64,000 nt of DNA from Stictocephala bisonia (lineage: Eukaryota > Arthropoda > Insecta > Hemiptera > Membracidae): NCBI GenBank assembly GCA_035578905.1, contig JAQJVL010000662.1, positions 107,501-171,500 of the forward strand, read 5' to 3'. Made by a program: the position numbers and the translations under genes. The notes beneath the pieces were generated by a model that worked only from the letters and a program-made list of their open reading frames with translations, made no database searches and had not been told where the DNA came from. Of the stretch, positions 24,439 through 35,313 are shown one piece after another. Each line of letters starts with the position of its first letter. Position 1 is the first letter of the stretch.

Positions 24439-24586
24439 CGGTTGAAAAGCAGTGGTTGTGCTCCCACATAAGACAACGACCTCGAAACAGTCTGGCGCCG
24501 ACCTTGGAATCCAAGGCACAGACCGTGTCCGAGGGGGTGTCTTTGGGACAGGTGAAGTGGCATGGGGTGTTCAGTGACCATGTTTC
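24439..24586 (-). CDS. Kazal-like protein gene, internal coding exon
   Basis: On the minus strand a 3' splice site (GTGTTGCAG) precedes 24586 and a 5' splice site CCG|GTGAGA follows 24439. The exon starts in phase 0 and codes for 49 residues: ETWSLNTPCHFTCPKD, then TVCALDSKVGARLF and GRCLMWEHNHC, leaving one G. Joined to 17271..17012 the cysteine spacing is C-x3-C-x9-C-x14-C-x7-C-x12-C, with a VCA(L)D turn and a (Y/F)xxxC-like LFRGRC segment, resembling the non-classical Kazal-type serine-protease-inhibitor fold of secreted insect proteins. Kazal domains usually have shorter third and fourth loops, so inhibitory activity is uncertain. Upstream exons with the signal peptide were not found. It is strongly GC-enriched over its neighbours. 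Confidence 0.65.
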
Positions 24587-24727
24587 CTGCAACACTGTTA
24601 CATCAATGTTAAATTTGAGATCAGTTGTGTAAATGCATGTTAATATATACATTTCAGAAAAAATAAGCAGATGTATTGTTATTTTCTTTTGTAATCTTAC
24701 TGATTTTGACCTATTTGAAGCTGTACT

Positions 24728-24775
24728 GTTAGGTTAAGTGTTAGGCTAAGTGTTAGACTAAGTGTTAGGCTAAGC
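24728..24775. repeat. 12-bp tandem repeat, 4 copies
   Basis: GTTAGGTTAAGT, GTTAGGCTAAGT, GTTAGACTAAGT, GTTAGGCTAAGC. Confidence 0.9.
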
Positions 24776-24834
24776 TTTTTAAGTTTACTTTATCGTTGTA
24801 TATATAGCCCAAAAAACGATTTTTATTCACAATC

Positions 24835-25195
24835 ATTCATAAGACGCCGATAGTCAAGTTATAGGCGACTGACTGTGAGGGGCGAATGAGTGTAGATGAA
24901 CGAGTGTAGGCATTGTCATTAACTAAGGTAAACTGTTCCTCAGAACGAGCTATTTATTAATAGCCCAATAGCCAGGGCAACTAAGGGACATACAACTTTA
25001 AGTGGAGTCCGAACCACGTATTGTTGGTCGGATGTTCAGCCAACTGACAGGCCTGATACTCAGTTCTTTTCCCTACACAACATCTGAACCTTGAATACCA
25101 TCCAACATTGACCCCCCAGACTTCTCTAGTAGTGTCCACGTCGATGGCAACCATTGAGTGTACGCCGTGTCGGTATTAAGAGGACCAGGTATAGA
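24835..25195 (+). repeat. Dispersed repeat family D, copy 2
   Basis: One of the fuller copies: AGACGCCGATAGTCAAG, GAATGAGTGTAGATGAACGA, CCCAATAGCCAGGGCAACTA, CCGAACCACGT, CTTCTCTAGTAGTGTCCACG, GGTATTAAGAGGACC. No coding frame. Confidence 0.8.
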
Positions 25196-27734
25196 TATAC
25201 CAATCAAAACCAAATATCTGGAACCACAGAACAGAATTTAGTGAAATTCTGAGGATAACGTAACAAAGGATTCCTCGAAATTTGATTCCTTAGGGTCAGA
25301 AACGGCTCTTTATATTTAAATTTTTCCATGAGAGTAACAATGAAATAAACATATTCAATAATTTATTTCAAACATGTGATATCAAACACGAGCTATCGGC
25401 TAGTATGACATATTTTAAAATCTTATTTTACTTTAGGAAAAGTATACGAGTAAGAGATGTGATTTTAACAGATAGACAAATATCAACGTTCATTAATTTC
25501 TCTCTCATACAAAATCAATTTCTTTGCCACCGTGACATTAATATTTAAAAAAAATTCTTGTGTATTGTCTTCGTCAAGTAAGTAGTTAGTTATGTTAGTA
25601 TTAAAAATAATGAGACCAGTTTTAAAAATAGTAAGTACACAATCATACTCTGACATAATAATATAACAATGCAGACTTTTATTCAAAAACAACAAATTTT
25701 CTAATAATACAAACAACATTTTCATTCCTACTACATACTAAGACGGGTTTATTATTTTTTTTTTATCAGAACGTTTGTTGGATTAACGATTTTTAAGTTA
25801 CCAACTACTGGGGTGGAAAATGCGTAAGAACTACTAATTAATAACAACAATCCAAATAGGTGGTCAAGCCACCGCTTTGGCTTCTGCTACTCGTAGTTTT
25901 CGGTAATGGTTGATGTATGAAAGATTATTTTTATTATTTTTTATTTTCGGGCTTGTGGTTTAAAGTTATTTGCAATGAGATCAAACAATAATGATATGAA
26001 GAAATCTCAATTGTATAGACTACTTTAAACAATAATACAATTATAAATGTATTTTTAAATTATTTCATTATTTTTATTTTATTTATTTTGCTGTTGTTGT
26101 ATAACTTAGACTTTATTATTATTGTGTCGAATTAAAAGTATAAATATGCAGAATATTCCTAACACTTGAATTAAAACTATAATTTCAAATGTTACGTCAG
26201 GTTATAATTGTTAGATTTTGTTAGAAATCGAGCCCGGCCAGTTTTCTCTGTAACTCCACCTCATTGCAAAGAGGATAGAAATGGAATAATTGTTTGGCGT
26301 TCATGTACATACATAGAAAACATTTAAACATGTTAATGTTACAGTACCAGAAAACAAATAAGATACTTTTAATTCCCATACGCAGATTTTGTTATTACAT
26401 TTGTCATACATTTTATTTTGCTAAACTCTTGTATAAGTTATTAATGTAAAATGCAATATAACTAAAATATATTATTAAAATGTTGTGTCTGTTAAGAACA
26501 TCTATTTACTTAAAATATGTTACCATTAGTTGCTTTAGAATAATAAAATTTATACATAAATATAATATTCGCTCGTTTTGCCATAGGCTAGAAAGATATA
26601 AAAACACTTTTGTGAAACACTTTTATTAATTTTGAATAAGGACATCAATAAGCTCTGATGACGCAAATACTAACTAACAATTATTGTAAACAGGTATTAC
26701 AGAGAAATCGAATATTTTCAAAAGGAATATGTGATATTATGTTTACGTTTTAAAAACGATTTGTTTTTCATTTTTTTGTCTAAGTAACTTATTACGACAT
26801 GAATAAAAATAATACATTACAATAGGAATTGAATAATATAATAACAAACAAATCAATATTATAAATTGTGAATAAAGGAAATCGACAGTAATGTTAAACT
26901 GTGATAAATTCTGAAATAGAAATATTTAGTAAATGGCTAAATCTAGATTGTATTAAAAACATATTCCATTTGGTGTACTCTTGCAAAACAAAAAGAATAA
27001 CATTCATATATATTAACATAAAAAAGGGAATCTAGGACAAGTTAAGGAATTTAAAAACAATTAATTGTTCGCAGAAAAAAATATTTATAACGTTAGTATG
27101 TTAAAACAAATAAATCGTATAAATATACGGACAACTAAATAATTGTCACAAAATATATATGTTTATAACACTTTTATAACAATAAAACAAAGCTTAGAAA
27201 CGTAATGAGGAATTGTAGAACAACTATATTTAAATATAGTTATAATATATTATAAATATTTTATTACTTACAATATAATATAATGACAAATATTGCAGTC
27301 ATTCCCGACCAACAGATGCCACCTCTCTGACATCATATCATACAGATCTTAAGTCAGCTGATAGAGCACGTGGCCATCATTATTAGCAGCATCTTACTGA
27401 CTTTGTATTAGACAGTTGGCTACTAATATATTTGATTCTCCAAGATTGCATTGATATTATTACTACAATGATATGAAAGGGTCAATTATGATTTTAAATG
27501 TACAATTAAGTGTCTCTAGGTAACTCCATTTGTTTGAATTCAGATCAGTTTCAATCTCACAATATTCAATATCCTTGGATGAGTTGGTGGCCTTAGGATT
27601 CCTTGAATCTGAGTTAGAGATAACAGAGGGTCAATTTCTGGTCTTGAATGAAATTATGTACCAATAATGACCTTGTACTGTACTCATTCCCCCTCCCCCT
27701 CCACTCATTCCACAAAGATCAGTAGATAGTATGT
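25196..27734. other. AT-rich intergenic sequence
   Basis: Mostly featureless. One short GC-richer patch at 26221-26290 carries a 36-codon minus-strand frame ending NEVELQRKLAGLDF (see rejected list). Confidence 0.45.
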
Positions 27735-27925
27735 CCCACTTATCCACCCATAGACGTCTGGTGTTAGTGACCCACCCACCCATACACGAACTGTAGTAAT
27801 GTAATTCAAGTACGGAGGTGATGATTCACCCATACACCCATACATGTATATAGGTACAGCGTACGTGTATAGGTGGGTGGGCGGGAGAGTTAATACACTG
27901 TACGTGTATGGGTGGGTACGTATAT
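27735..27925. repeat. Relic of the 36-bp minisatellite, inverted halves
   Basis: Left half is C-rich on plus (GTGACCCACCCACCCATACA), right half is G-rich on plus (GTACGTGTATAGGTGGGTGG and GTACGTGTATGGGTGGGTAC). The two orientations face each other, unlike the uniform arrays. Confidence 0.8.
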
Positions 27926-29457
27926 TGGAATGAGTACAGTAGGGTTAAACAGGATATCGATTTCTCCCTTTCAAAAATAAAAATAAATGAAAATCACCCA
28001 CATTCAAATGCTACTACGTACTTCTAGCTAAATTTACATCAAATTTTAAATAATCTGTTTAAACACATGATTTTTAAATGTTTTATTCGTAATGTTTATT
28101 TAATGTTTCAATAATTTTTATAATAACCATCCACATCCATTGAACAATTGAAATAAATGTTCTATTTTTAATTTAAGATCTGACATTCAAGCTCTAAAAC
28201 TAAAATTAAATTCAGACATTTACAATCAATCAGATAGTAATGTATAATGTTAAACTTTACTAGTATAACGTAATATTTATGAAACTATAACAAAACTCTT
28301 ACAACACTCCATCCAGTTTTTTCTTCAAATTAGTAATTTTAGTATATTATTAACCAACCATATCCATTACTAATTATATCATTTAGTTTGCTTATTAATA
28401 TTTTATACAGTTGAAATAATACGTCTTAAAGTTTAGTTAACGTTAGTAATAATTTTTTTAATTTATCAGGAAAAGCTGTTTATTGCTTGTATACAGAAGA
28501 TTCCTAAGCGATACCTATGTTACTGTGTAACTAAATCAATCAACATCCTGGAAAGATTGATTAATAATTTTTATATTTTATATAAATATATACACATAAA
28601 ATGTTATTAGAATCAGAATAATATGAGTCGTCATTGTTTGTATATAAATGCAAAACAACAATAGGTTTAGCGTGAATTGTTGTATTGTAGAGAGGATGAT
28701 ACGTGTAGCATTGTTACCAACTGATAATGGCCTTCTTTATAAAGAGGCATAATTCAAGACAAACGATGTATCTAGATACATAATCAACAGAAGGAGATCT
28801 CCCCATAAAAGCCTTATTGTCTCCTTTTTCCTTTTTGGGAAGATATATTTCCTTTTATTATCATGCAATCTTAACGAAATTGCTTCTTTTTTTTGTTTTA
28901 ATTTTGACATTATAAGGATTCAGAGATTGAGTAACTATTTTAAAATCATTAACTTGCAGTTAGATTATCGTTGAATATTTATTTGCAATGGGTATAGAAT
29001 GTGTTTTAATCATAAATTTGCTGTTTTACTATAGTTGGTTCATAATAACTTTGATACAAAATCAAATTTATCTTTCTACATTTTTTTTTATTTTACCGTT
29101 TTTGAAATACTCTTACAGAAGTTTCGATTATATATACATAAATATTTTATACTTACTTTGTTATTAGATATTAATCAATCTAAACGACTGGGGAATATTT
29201 TTTGTAAATGCAAAGTTTTATAAGTCTGTGACATTTTTAGTGTTTTATCATTTTATCTTAGTGTCGTTATATGAATATAAAAAGTTATAAATGAATTATT
29301 TATGATACAAATTCATAGGATTTGTAGACTGAAAGTTTTGCCTGTTTTAAAATAAATTAGCAAAAATAGATTGCTATTGATCAACAATTAATTTTATACT
29401 TTTACTAATAAATCTATAATTTTTACCTGTGTATAATGTATGAGATATTGAACAGAA
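27926..29457. other. AT-rich intergenic sequence
   Basis: No feature recognised. Confidence 0.5.
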
Positions 29458-29736
29458 GGAAATATTGAAATAAACCTAAGTTTTATAATAAATTACTTCT
29501 TAAAATATTGAAATAAACCTTAAAGTTTTATAATAACTTACTTCTTGAAATATTGAAATAAACCTTAAAGTTTTATAATAACTTACTTCTTGAAATATTG
29601 AAATAAACCTTAAAGTTTTATAATAACTTACTTCTTGAAATATTGAAATAAACCTTAAAGTTTTATAATAACTTACTTCTTGAAATATTGAAATAAACCT
29701 TAAAGTTTTATAATAACTTACTTCTTGAATTATTGG
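29458..29736. repeat. 45-bp minisatellite, about 6 copies
   Basis: TTGAAATATTGAAATAAACC then TTAAAGTTTTATAATAACTTACTTC, with CTTCTTGAA at 29541, 29586, 29631, 29676 and 29721; central units are essentially identical, implying recent expansion. It ends 35 bases before the candidate CDS. Confidence 0.95.
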
Positions 29737-29770
29737 TTTACATTTTAAGGAACCTCTAATTTATTTTTCA

Positions 29771-29986
29771 ATGAATATCATCGGAAGTGTGAATCACAAT
29801 TCAGTGAATCAGTGTGCTAATAACCTGGAAAATGTTTGCAGACTGAAGGCGTCGTTAGACCGATTAATCATCGACGCCATTGTTGTTTGCCTTGTTCTGA
29901 CGTCTTTGCATACATTGTTACACTACTTGTTGTACGGTAACAGAGGCAGTTACTACAACTATCAAGTATGGATTGAGATAATGTAG
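29771..29986 (+). CDS. Candidate small single-pass membrane protein, 71 aa
   Basis: Not recognised as a known family. The frame starts at ATG 29771 and ends at TAG 29984. It is markedly richer in GC than the surrounding DNA. Residues 1-33 are polar with two cysteines (NQCANNLENVC then RLKASLDR). Residues 34-55 are a likely membrane helix (LIIDAIVVCLVLTSLHTLL), followed by a short tyrosine-rich tail (GNRGSYYNYQVW). The ATG context (TTCAATG) is weak, so the true start could be a later residue or this could be a terminal exon; CACAATTCAG just after the start could be a splice acceptor. An AATAAA lies 183 bases downstream (30169..30174). Alternatives are chance or a decayed exon. Confidence 0.45.
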   Translation: MNIIGSVNHNSVNQCANNLENVCRLKASLDRLIIDAIVVCLVLTSLHTLLHYLLYGNRGSYYNYQVWIEIM

Positions 29987-30168
29987 TTAAAACAAACTTT
30001 CAGAGTAACGATACTCATAAGAAACTCAGAACTTACTCTGAATTTGTTTCTTAACATTAAAAAGTTGCTAATTTTTTTTAACCTTTACTCATTGCCCATA
30101 AGTTATTTATCTGCGAGAGGAACTTATAATACAGAGCAATCTCCTTTACATAACAGTTGGTGGTTAAT

Positions 30169-30174
30169 AATAAA
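30169..30174 (+). promoter_or_regulatory. Possible polyadenylation signal
   Basis: AATAAA downstream of the candidate 71-aa gene at 29771..29986. Confidence 0.3.
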
Positions 30175-31137
30175 TTTAGAATACCAAAATAATTGTGCAA
30201 TAATGGTCAGTTGATTACATAAACAAAATTTAAAAGATAATAAATTAAACCTGAAGCAAAAGTCTAAAGAGGTTAGGTTATTAAACTGATTTACATTAAT
30301 TAGATATTTTTGACGAAATTTTAGGTCTATATGACATTGTTTGAAATGTTTACACGAAGTAAAGGGCGCATGTTTAATTGACATATATCAAATTACGTTT
30401 CGTATTAGTTATAAATCGTACACGTGTAAAATACGTTGCTGATAAACTTAAACAAATTGCTATACTAAAAGAGGTGGCAAAGTTTATGTTAATACAAAAG
30501 TTTGTGTTCGAGCAACTTTAAGAGGGTGCTTATAACAAGTTGGGAACATTCCGGCCATCGTATGGTATTAAAAGTGAAAGTCATTTTGCTCTGCTTATAA
30601 CTTTAGGAGATCCTGTAAGTTGCGATACAACGTTGGTATTGTAAAGTATAATATAGTGATAACGGTATATTAAAAGTTTTATCCCCAAGGAACACATGTT
30701 AAGTGATATTGGTAACATTGTAAAACTTACGCATTTAAACTATGTTGTCAAAGTAAGAACCAAAACATGTTTATTATCAAACGAAAGCTCCGTATAGGTA
30801 AAAATGTGTTATTTTTCAAAACTTATAGAGGATTTTCAAGGTTTTTGAAATTATTTAAATAGTTCTAATGAATTAGTAAATTTGAAAACCATAAACCATA
30901 AAAAAATAATAAAATAGTTTCAATAAATGTGATTTTATTTTGATATTGTCTATTAAAAAATACATGCAAACTGTAGAGTCTATTTTTAAATTTACGATCT
31001 AAATTTTAAAATCCAAATAATGTAAGAAGTGATTTTAATAGTTTAAACTATTTTCTCCAGATGAGATTTCAAAAATGACGTTTCAAACCTCAACGGCACA
31101 ATTTGTGCGTATTTTAATATATTTTTATGATAAAAAG
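30175..31137. other. AT-rich intergenic sequence
   Basis: No firm feature. A 90-base open stretch at 30525..30614 with acceptor-like and donor-like borders is discussed in the rejected list. Confidence 0.45.
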
Positions 31138-31440
31138 AGTGCAGGATGAGTGTGGATGGCTAGTGTAGTCTGGTTACTAATGAAGTTTAACTCTTGCTCA
31201 GAAAGGGTCATTTATTAATATACCAATATCTAGGGAAACCAAGGGACCTATGACTTTACGTGGAATCCGAACCACATAGAATGGGTTAAAAATATATATA
31301 ACTGACCAGTGTGATACTAAATTTTTTCCTTGACAAAATCCGAACCCTAGAGGCCACTCCAGACTTTTTTAGGAACTTTTTCAGGAAGACTGATGGGAAC
31401 AAATGAGCTGACACCATGTCCTCATAGGACTGTACTACTC
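31138..31440 (+). repeat. Dispersed repeat family D, copy 3
   Basis: GTGCAGGATGAGTGTGGATG, CATTTATTAATATACCAATA, TACGTGGAATCCGAACCACA and CTCATAGGACTG match the other copies, with more decay. Confidence 0.75.
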
Positions 31441-31973
31441 TTTTATAGAATACTAAAATTTGCAGGATATATATTTAAACAATTTTAAATTTAATTTTTG
31501 TTGGTCTGCTATTTAGAAGTTATTTTCAATATTTATTTACTCTTTTTACTTCATACCATTATATTCACTTTACCAATTGTTCTAATCAAGCTAGAATTGT
31601 AATAATTTACTCTGTTGTTTTCATTAGGACGATTTTTTGTGTCAGTAAACAATTTTGCAGGATTTTGAAATTTACTTTTATTTTATGTAGGTGAATAAGT
31701 ATGTATTATTTTATGTTAAATAAACTACTGTTCGCTATTGTGTTTAATGTGCGCAGAATACGTAACAGCTGTGCCCCACGGCAAAGTAACTACTGTATTA
31801 ATAAATTACCCTTTATCACAACTAAAGAAATGACAAACTATTAGTATTTTTAGAGAAAATACACTTATATTATTAGTGTGACACAATTACTGTTAGAATT
31901 TGTACAATATTATTAATAAGACGTAAGCTCCTTGGCAAAAAATAAGCACCATGTATACTTTCTTTGAATCGTT
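31441..31973. other. AT-rich intergenic sequence
   Basis: Nothing recognised. Confidence 0.5.
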
Positions 31974-32298
31974 GGATCTTTTCCGTTAATTCAGTACCAT
32001 TACTTTTTTCGTTAGTTCACTACTACTTGATAAATATTCTATTGCTCTAAACACTGTTCCCTAATAATTTGTACGTCCCCTGTGGTATTCCTTATGTGCT
32101 AGGAATCTGATAACACTAGCCTTATCTTATCGGTTTCCAAGAACTTACACAAGGAGAGCGCATTCGGTGGTAAATCAATCATTGGATTTATCAGTTTGTG
32201 ATCAACTTTAGTAGTCAGCTAACATAACCTAACATGACCTATACTAACCTTAATTGTGATAAAAAGAAGTACTGGTAGTGAATTAATGGAACATTTTC
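31974..32298 (-). mobile_element. hAT-like MITE with unique interior, copy 3
   Basis: Left end GGATCTTTTCCGTTAATTCA, right end CTGGTAGTGAATTAATGGAA. Flanks GAATCGTT and AAACCGTT (6 of 8) suggest an 8-bp duplication. The interior (GATAAATATTCTATTGCTCT, GTTTCCAAGAACTTACAC) is the reverse complement of the interior of copy 4 at 39964..40249, so the two are the same element in opposite orientation. A short CCTAA-type stretch lies near the right end. Confidence 0.8.
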
Positions 32299-32813
32299 AA
32301 ACCGTTTCTTAACCTTTAATAGAAAAAAAAAAAAAAAAAAACATTAAATATAAAGCAGAACCAAGCCTGATGGAGCGGATCATAGCGTCAACATTTGCCT
32401 CATGAATATATTTATGGTAAACAAAACCCTCCACTGAATGTTGGAACTGTTCAAACTAGACTATGAATACACTTAGAACACTGTCGAATAGTTTCAAGAT
32501 GGATCGAATACTATTTGGGTCGTATACATCTTTGTATGGTTTACAGAAATTCTCTATCTTTATGAATGAAGTTTGTATTACTGTGTGAGAATACACAAGT
32601 TCGCATCTCTACTGAGGAAACAAATGATCCGTGAATCCGCATTAGTGGTACCTAGCTGTATTATGAATTAATCTGTTCAATCCAATTCAATAATTGTAAT
32701 TACTAAAAATAATGAATATCACTAGACAGTTATTTTCCAGATTTGTTTGTGGTAAGAAGGTGGGGAATCATGAGTTCTTTGAAAACTTTATGATGTGATG
32801 AAGGAAAAAGATT
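32299..32813. other. AT-rich sequence with poly(A)
   Basis: Contains an about 20-base A run at 32322-32341; otherwise nothing recognised. Confidence 0.5.
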
Positions 32814-33026
32814 TTACTTATTTTACCAGGCTATGTTAGGGGTAAGAAGCTCGCACTAACACTGCTCTAAGGACCAATGGCCAAAAGAAAACTTCCGAAT
32901 CACAACTAGTGACTGAGTAGGCCGGCTGCGTGCAAGGTCGGGATCCACTATCAGTCACCCACTCAACGAACAGCCACGCTCGAAGTTATGTTGGAATAAC
33001 GTTGGACCCTACGGTCAAGGCCAGTG
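32814..33026 (-). mobile_element. 5S-rRNA-headed SINE, copy 1 (diverged)
   Basis: On the minus strand: CTGGCCTTGACC, CGAGCGTGGCTGTTCG, TTGAGTGGGTGACTGA, CTTGCACGCAGCC, then the shared SINE 3' domain GTGCGAGCTTCTTACCCCTA and GCCTGGTAAAATAAG. The head corresponds to the internal promoter part of 5S rRNA, best seen in the copy at 41859. Confidence 0.75.
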
Positions 33027-33530
33027 GAGAAATGATCTGAATTAATATGTTCAATACAATTTAATAATTAATTATCATTCCTGGCTACCTATCAGGAAAT
33101 CGTTTTCCAGGTTTTTTTATGGTAAGAAAGTCGGGAATCATAAGTTCTTTGAAAATCTGAAGGTTCACATAAATATGCTGGTAAGTGTTGGCACAGATAT
33201 TTTGTAAAATGATGGGATGTATCACTATTTGTCACTGTTCAAAAATATAAAAATTGTTAATAAATAAACATGTTAAAGCCTGCGTGAATGAAGTCCTCCT
33301 GCAAATATATTTGATGTTTATATTTGCTCAAACATATGTATATACGACAAATAGTGGGATATCACGTACAAAATAAATCCCAGCGCTTATCCTTTATTTT
33401 CATGTAAGCTATTTTGATGCGCCTTTTCCTTAACGGTAAATAACAAGGTGGAATATCAAGAAGTGGAAAGTGATTCGTTGATATATATATTTACTTTTAT
33501 TCTTGTGAATAAAATATATCATGGTGTACG
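33027..33530. other. AT-rich intergenic sequence
   Basis: Nothing recognised. Confidence 0.5.
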
Positions 33531-35313
33531 TTCAGTATTGACCCACCCGCCCACCCAGACACGTACAGAGGCATTGACCCACCCGCCCACCCATACACGT
33601 ACAATAGCATTAACCCACCCGCCCACCCATACACGTACAGTGGTATTGACCCACCCGCCCACCCATATACGTACAGTGGTGATGACCCACCCACCCACCC
33701 ATACACGTACAGTGGTATTGACCCACCCGCCCACCCATACACGTAGAGTGGTATTGACCCACCCGCCCACCAATAATCGTACAGTGGTATTGACCCACCC
33801 GCCCACCCATATACGTACAATGGCATTAACCCACCCGCCCACCCATACACGTAGAGTGGTATTGACCCACCCAGCCATCCTTACAAATACAGTGGTATTG
33901 TACCACCCACCCACCTACCCATACACATAAAGTGGTATTAACGCACCCACCTACCCATACACGTACAATGGTATTAACCCACCCGCCCACCCATACACGT
34001 AAAGTGGTATTGACCAACCCGCCCACCCATACACGTACAGTGGTATTAACCCATCCGCCCACCCATACACGTAGAGTGGTATTGACCAACCCACCCACCC
34101 ATACACGTACAGTGGTATTGACCCACCCACCTACCCATACTCGTAGAGTGGTATTGACCCACCCGCCCACCCATACACGTAGAGTGGTATTAAACACCCG
34201 CCCGCCCATACACGTACAGTGGTATTGACCAACCCACCCACCCATACACGTAGAGTGGTATTGACCAACCCGCCCACCCATACAAGTACAGTGGTATTAA
34301 CCCACCCGCCCACCCATACACGTAGAGTGGTATTGACCAACCCGCCCACCCATACACGTACAGTGGTATTGACCAACCCACCCACCCCTACACATACAGT
34401 GGTAGTAACCCACCCGCTCACCCATACACGTAGAGTGGTATTGACCAACCCACCCACCCATACACGTAGAGTGGTATTGACCCACCCACCCACCCATACA
34501 CGTAGAGTGGTATTGACCAACCCGCCCACCCATACACGTACAGTGGTATTAACCCACCCGCCCACCCATACACGTAGAGTGGTATTGACCAACCCGCCCA
34601 CCCATACACGTACAGTGGTATTAACCCACCCGCCCACCCATACACGTACAGTGGTATTGACCCACCCGCCCACCCATACACATACAGTGGTATTGACCCA
34701 CCCACCTACCCATACACGTACATTGGTATTAACCCACCCGCCCACCCATACACGTAGAGTGGTATTGACCAACCCCCACCCATACACGTACAGTAGTACT
34801 GTATTAACCCACCCGCCCACCCATACACGTACAGTGGTATTAACCCACCCGCCCACCCATACACATACAGTGGTATTGACCAACCCACCCACCCATACAC
34901 GTACACTGGTATTAACCCACCCACCCACCCATACACGTAGAGTGGTATTGACCAACCCACCCACCCAAACACATACAGTAGTATTAACCCACCTGCCCAC
35001 CCATACACGTACAGTAGTATTAACCCACCCGCCCACCCATACACATACAGTGGTATTGACCAACCCACCCACCCATACACGTACACTGGTATTAACCCAC
35101 CCGCCCACCCATACACGTAGAGTGGTATTGACCAACCCGCCCACCCATACACGTACAGTAGTATTAACCCACCCACCCACCCATACACGTACAGTGGTAT
35201 TGACCCACCCGCCCAGCCATACACGTACAGTGGTATTAACCCACCCGCCCACCCATACACGTAGAGTGGTATTGACCAACCCGCCCACCCATACACGTAC
35301 AGTGGTATTGACA
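33531..35313. repeat. Large 36-bp minisatellite, about 49 units, G4-forming
   Basis: Unit: GTGGTATTGACCCACCCGCC then CACCCATACACGTACA. The minus strand reads GGGTGGGCGGGTGGG, a perfect four-tract G-quadruplex motif with 1-base loops, in most units. From about 33990 units alternate between CGTACAGTGGTATTAACCCA and CGTAGAGTGGTATTGACCAA, forming a 72-bp higher-order dimer. Because 36 is a multiple of three, frames stay open on both strands for hundreds of codons (12-residue periods such as VVLTHPPTHTRT), but none is a gene. The array starts and ends sharply. Confidence 0.97.

Noticed and set aside
26221..26331. 36-codon minus-strand frame ending NEVELQRKLAGLDF in a GC-richer patch
   Set aside because: Too short, no second copy or conservation to support it; may be the last exon of something unseen.
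30525..30614. Possible plus-strand exon (GAYNKLGTFRPSYGIK...) between TTAAGAG and CCT|GTAAGT
   Set aside because: Thirty open codons with weak acceptor is within chance in AT-rich DNA; no neighbouring exon or homology. Worth checking against RNA-seq.
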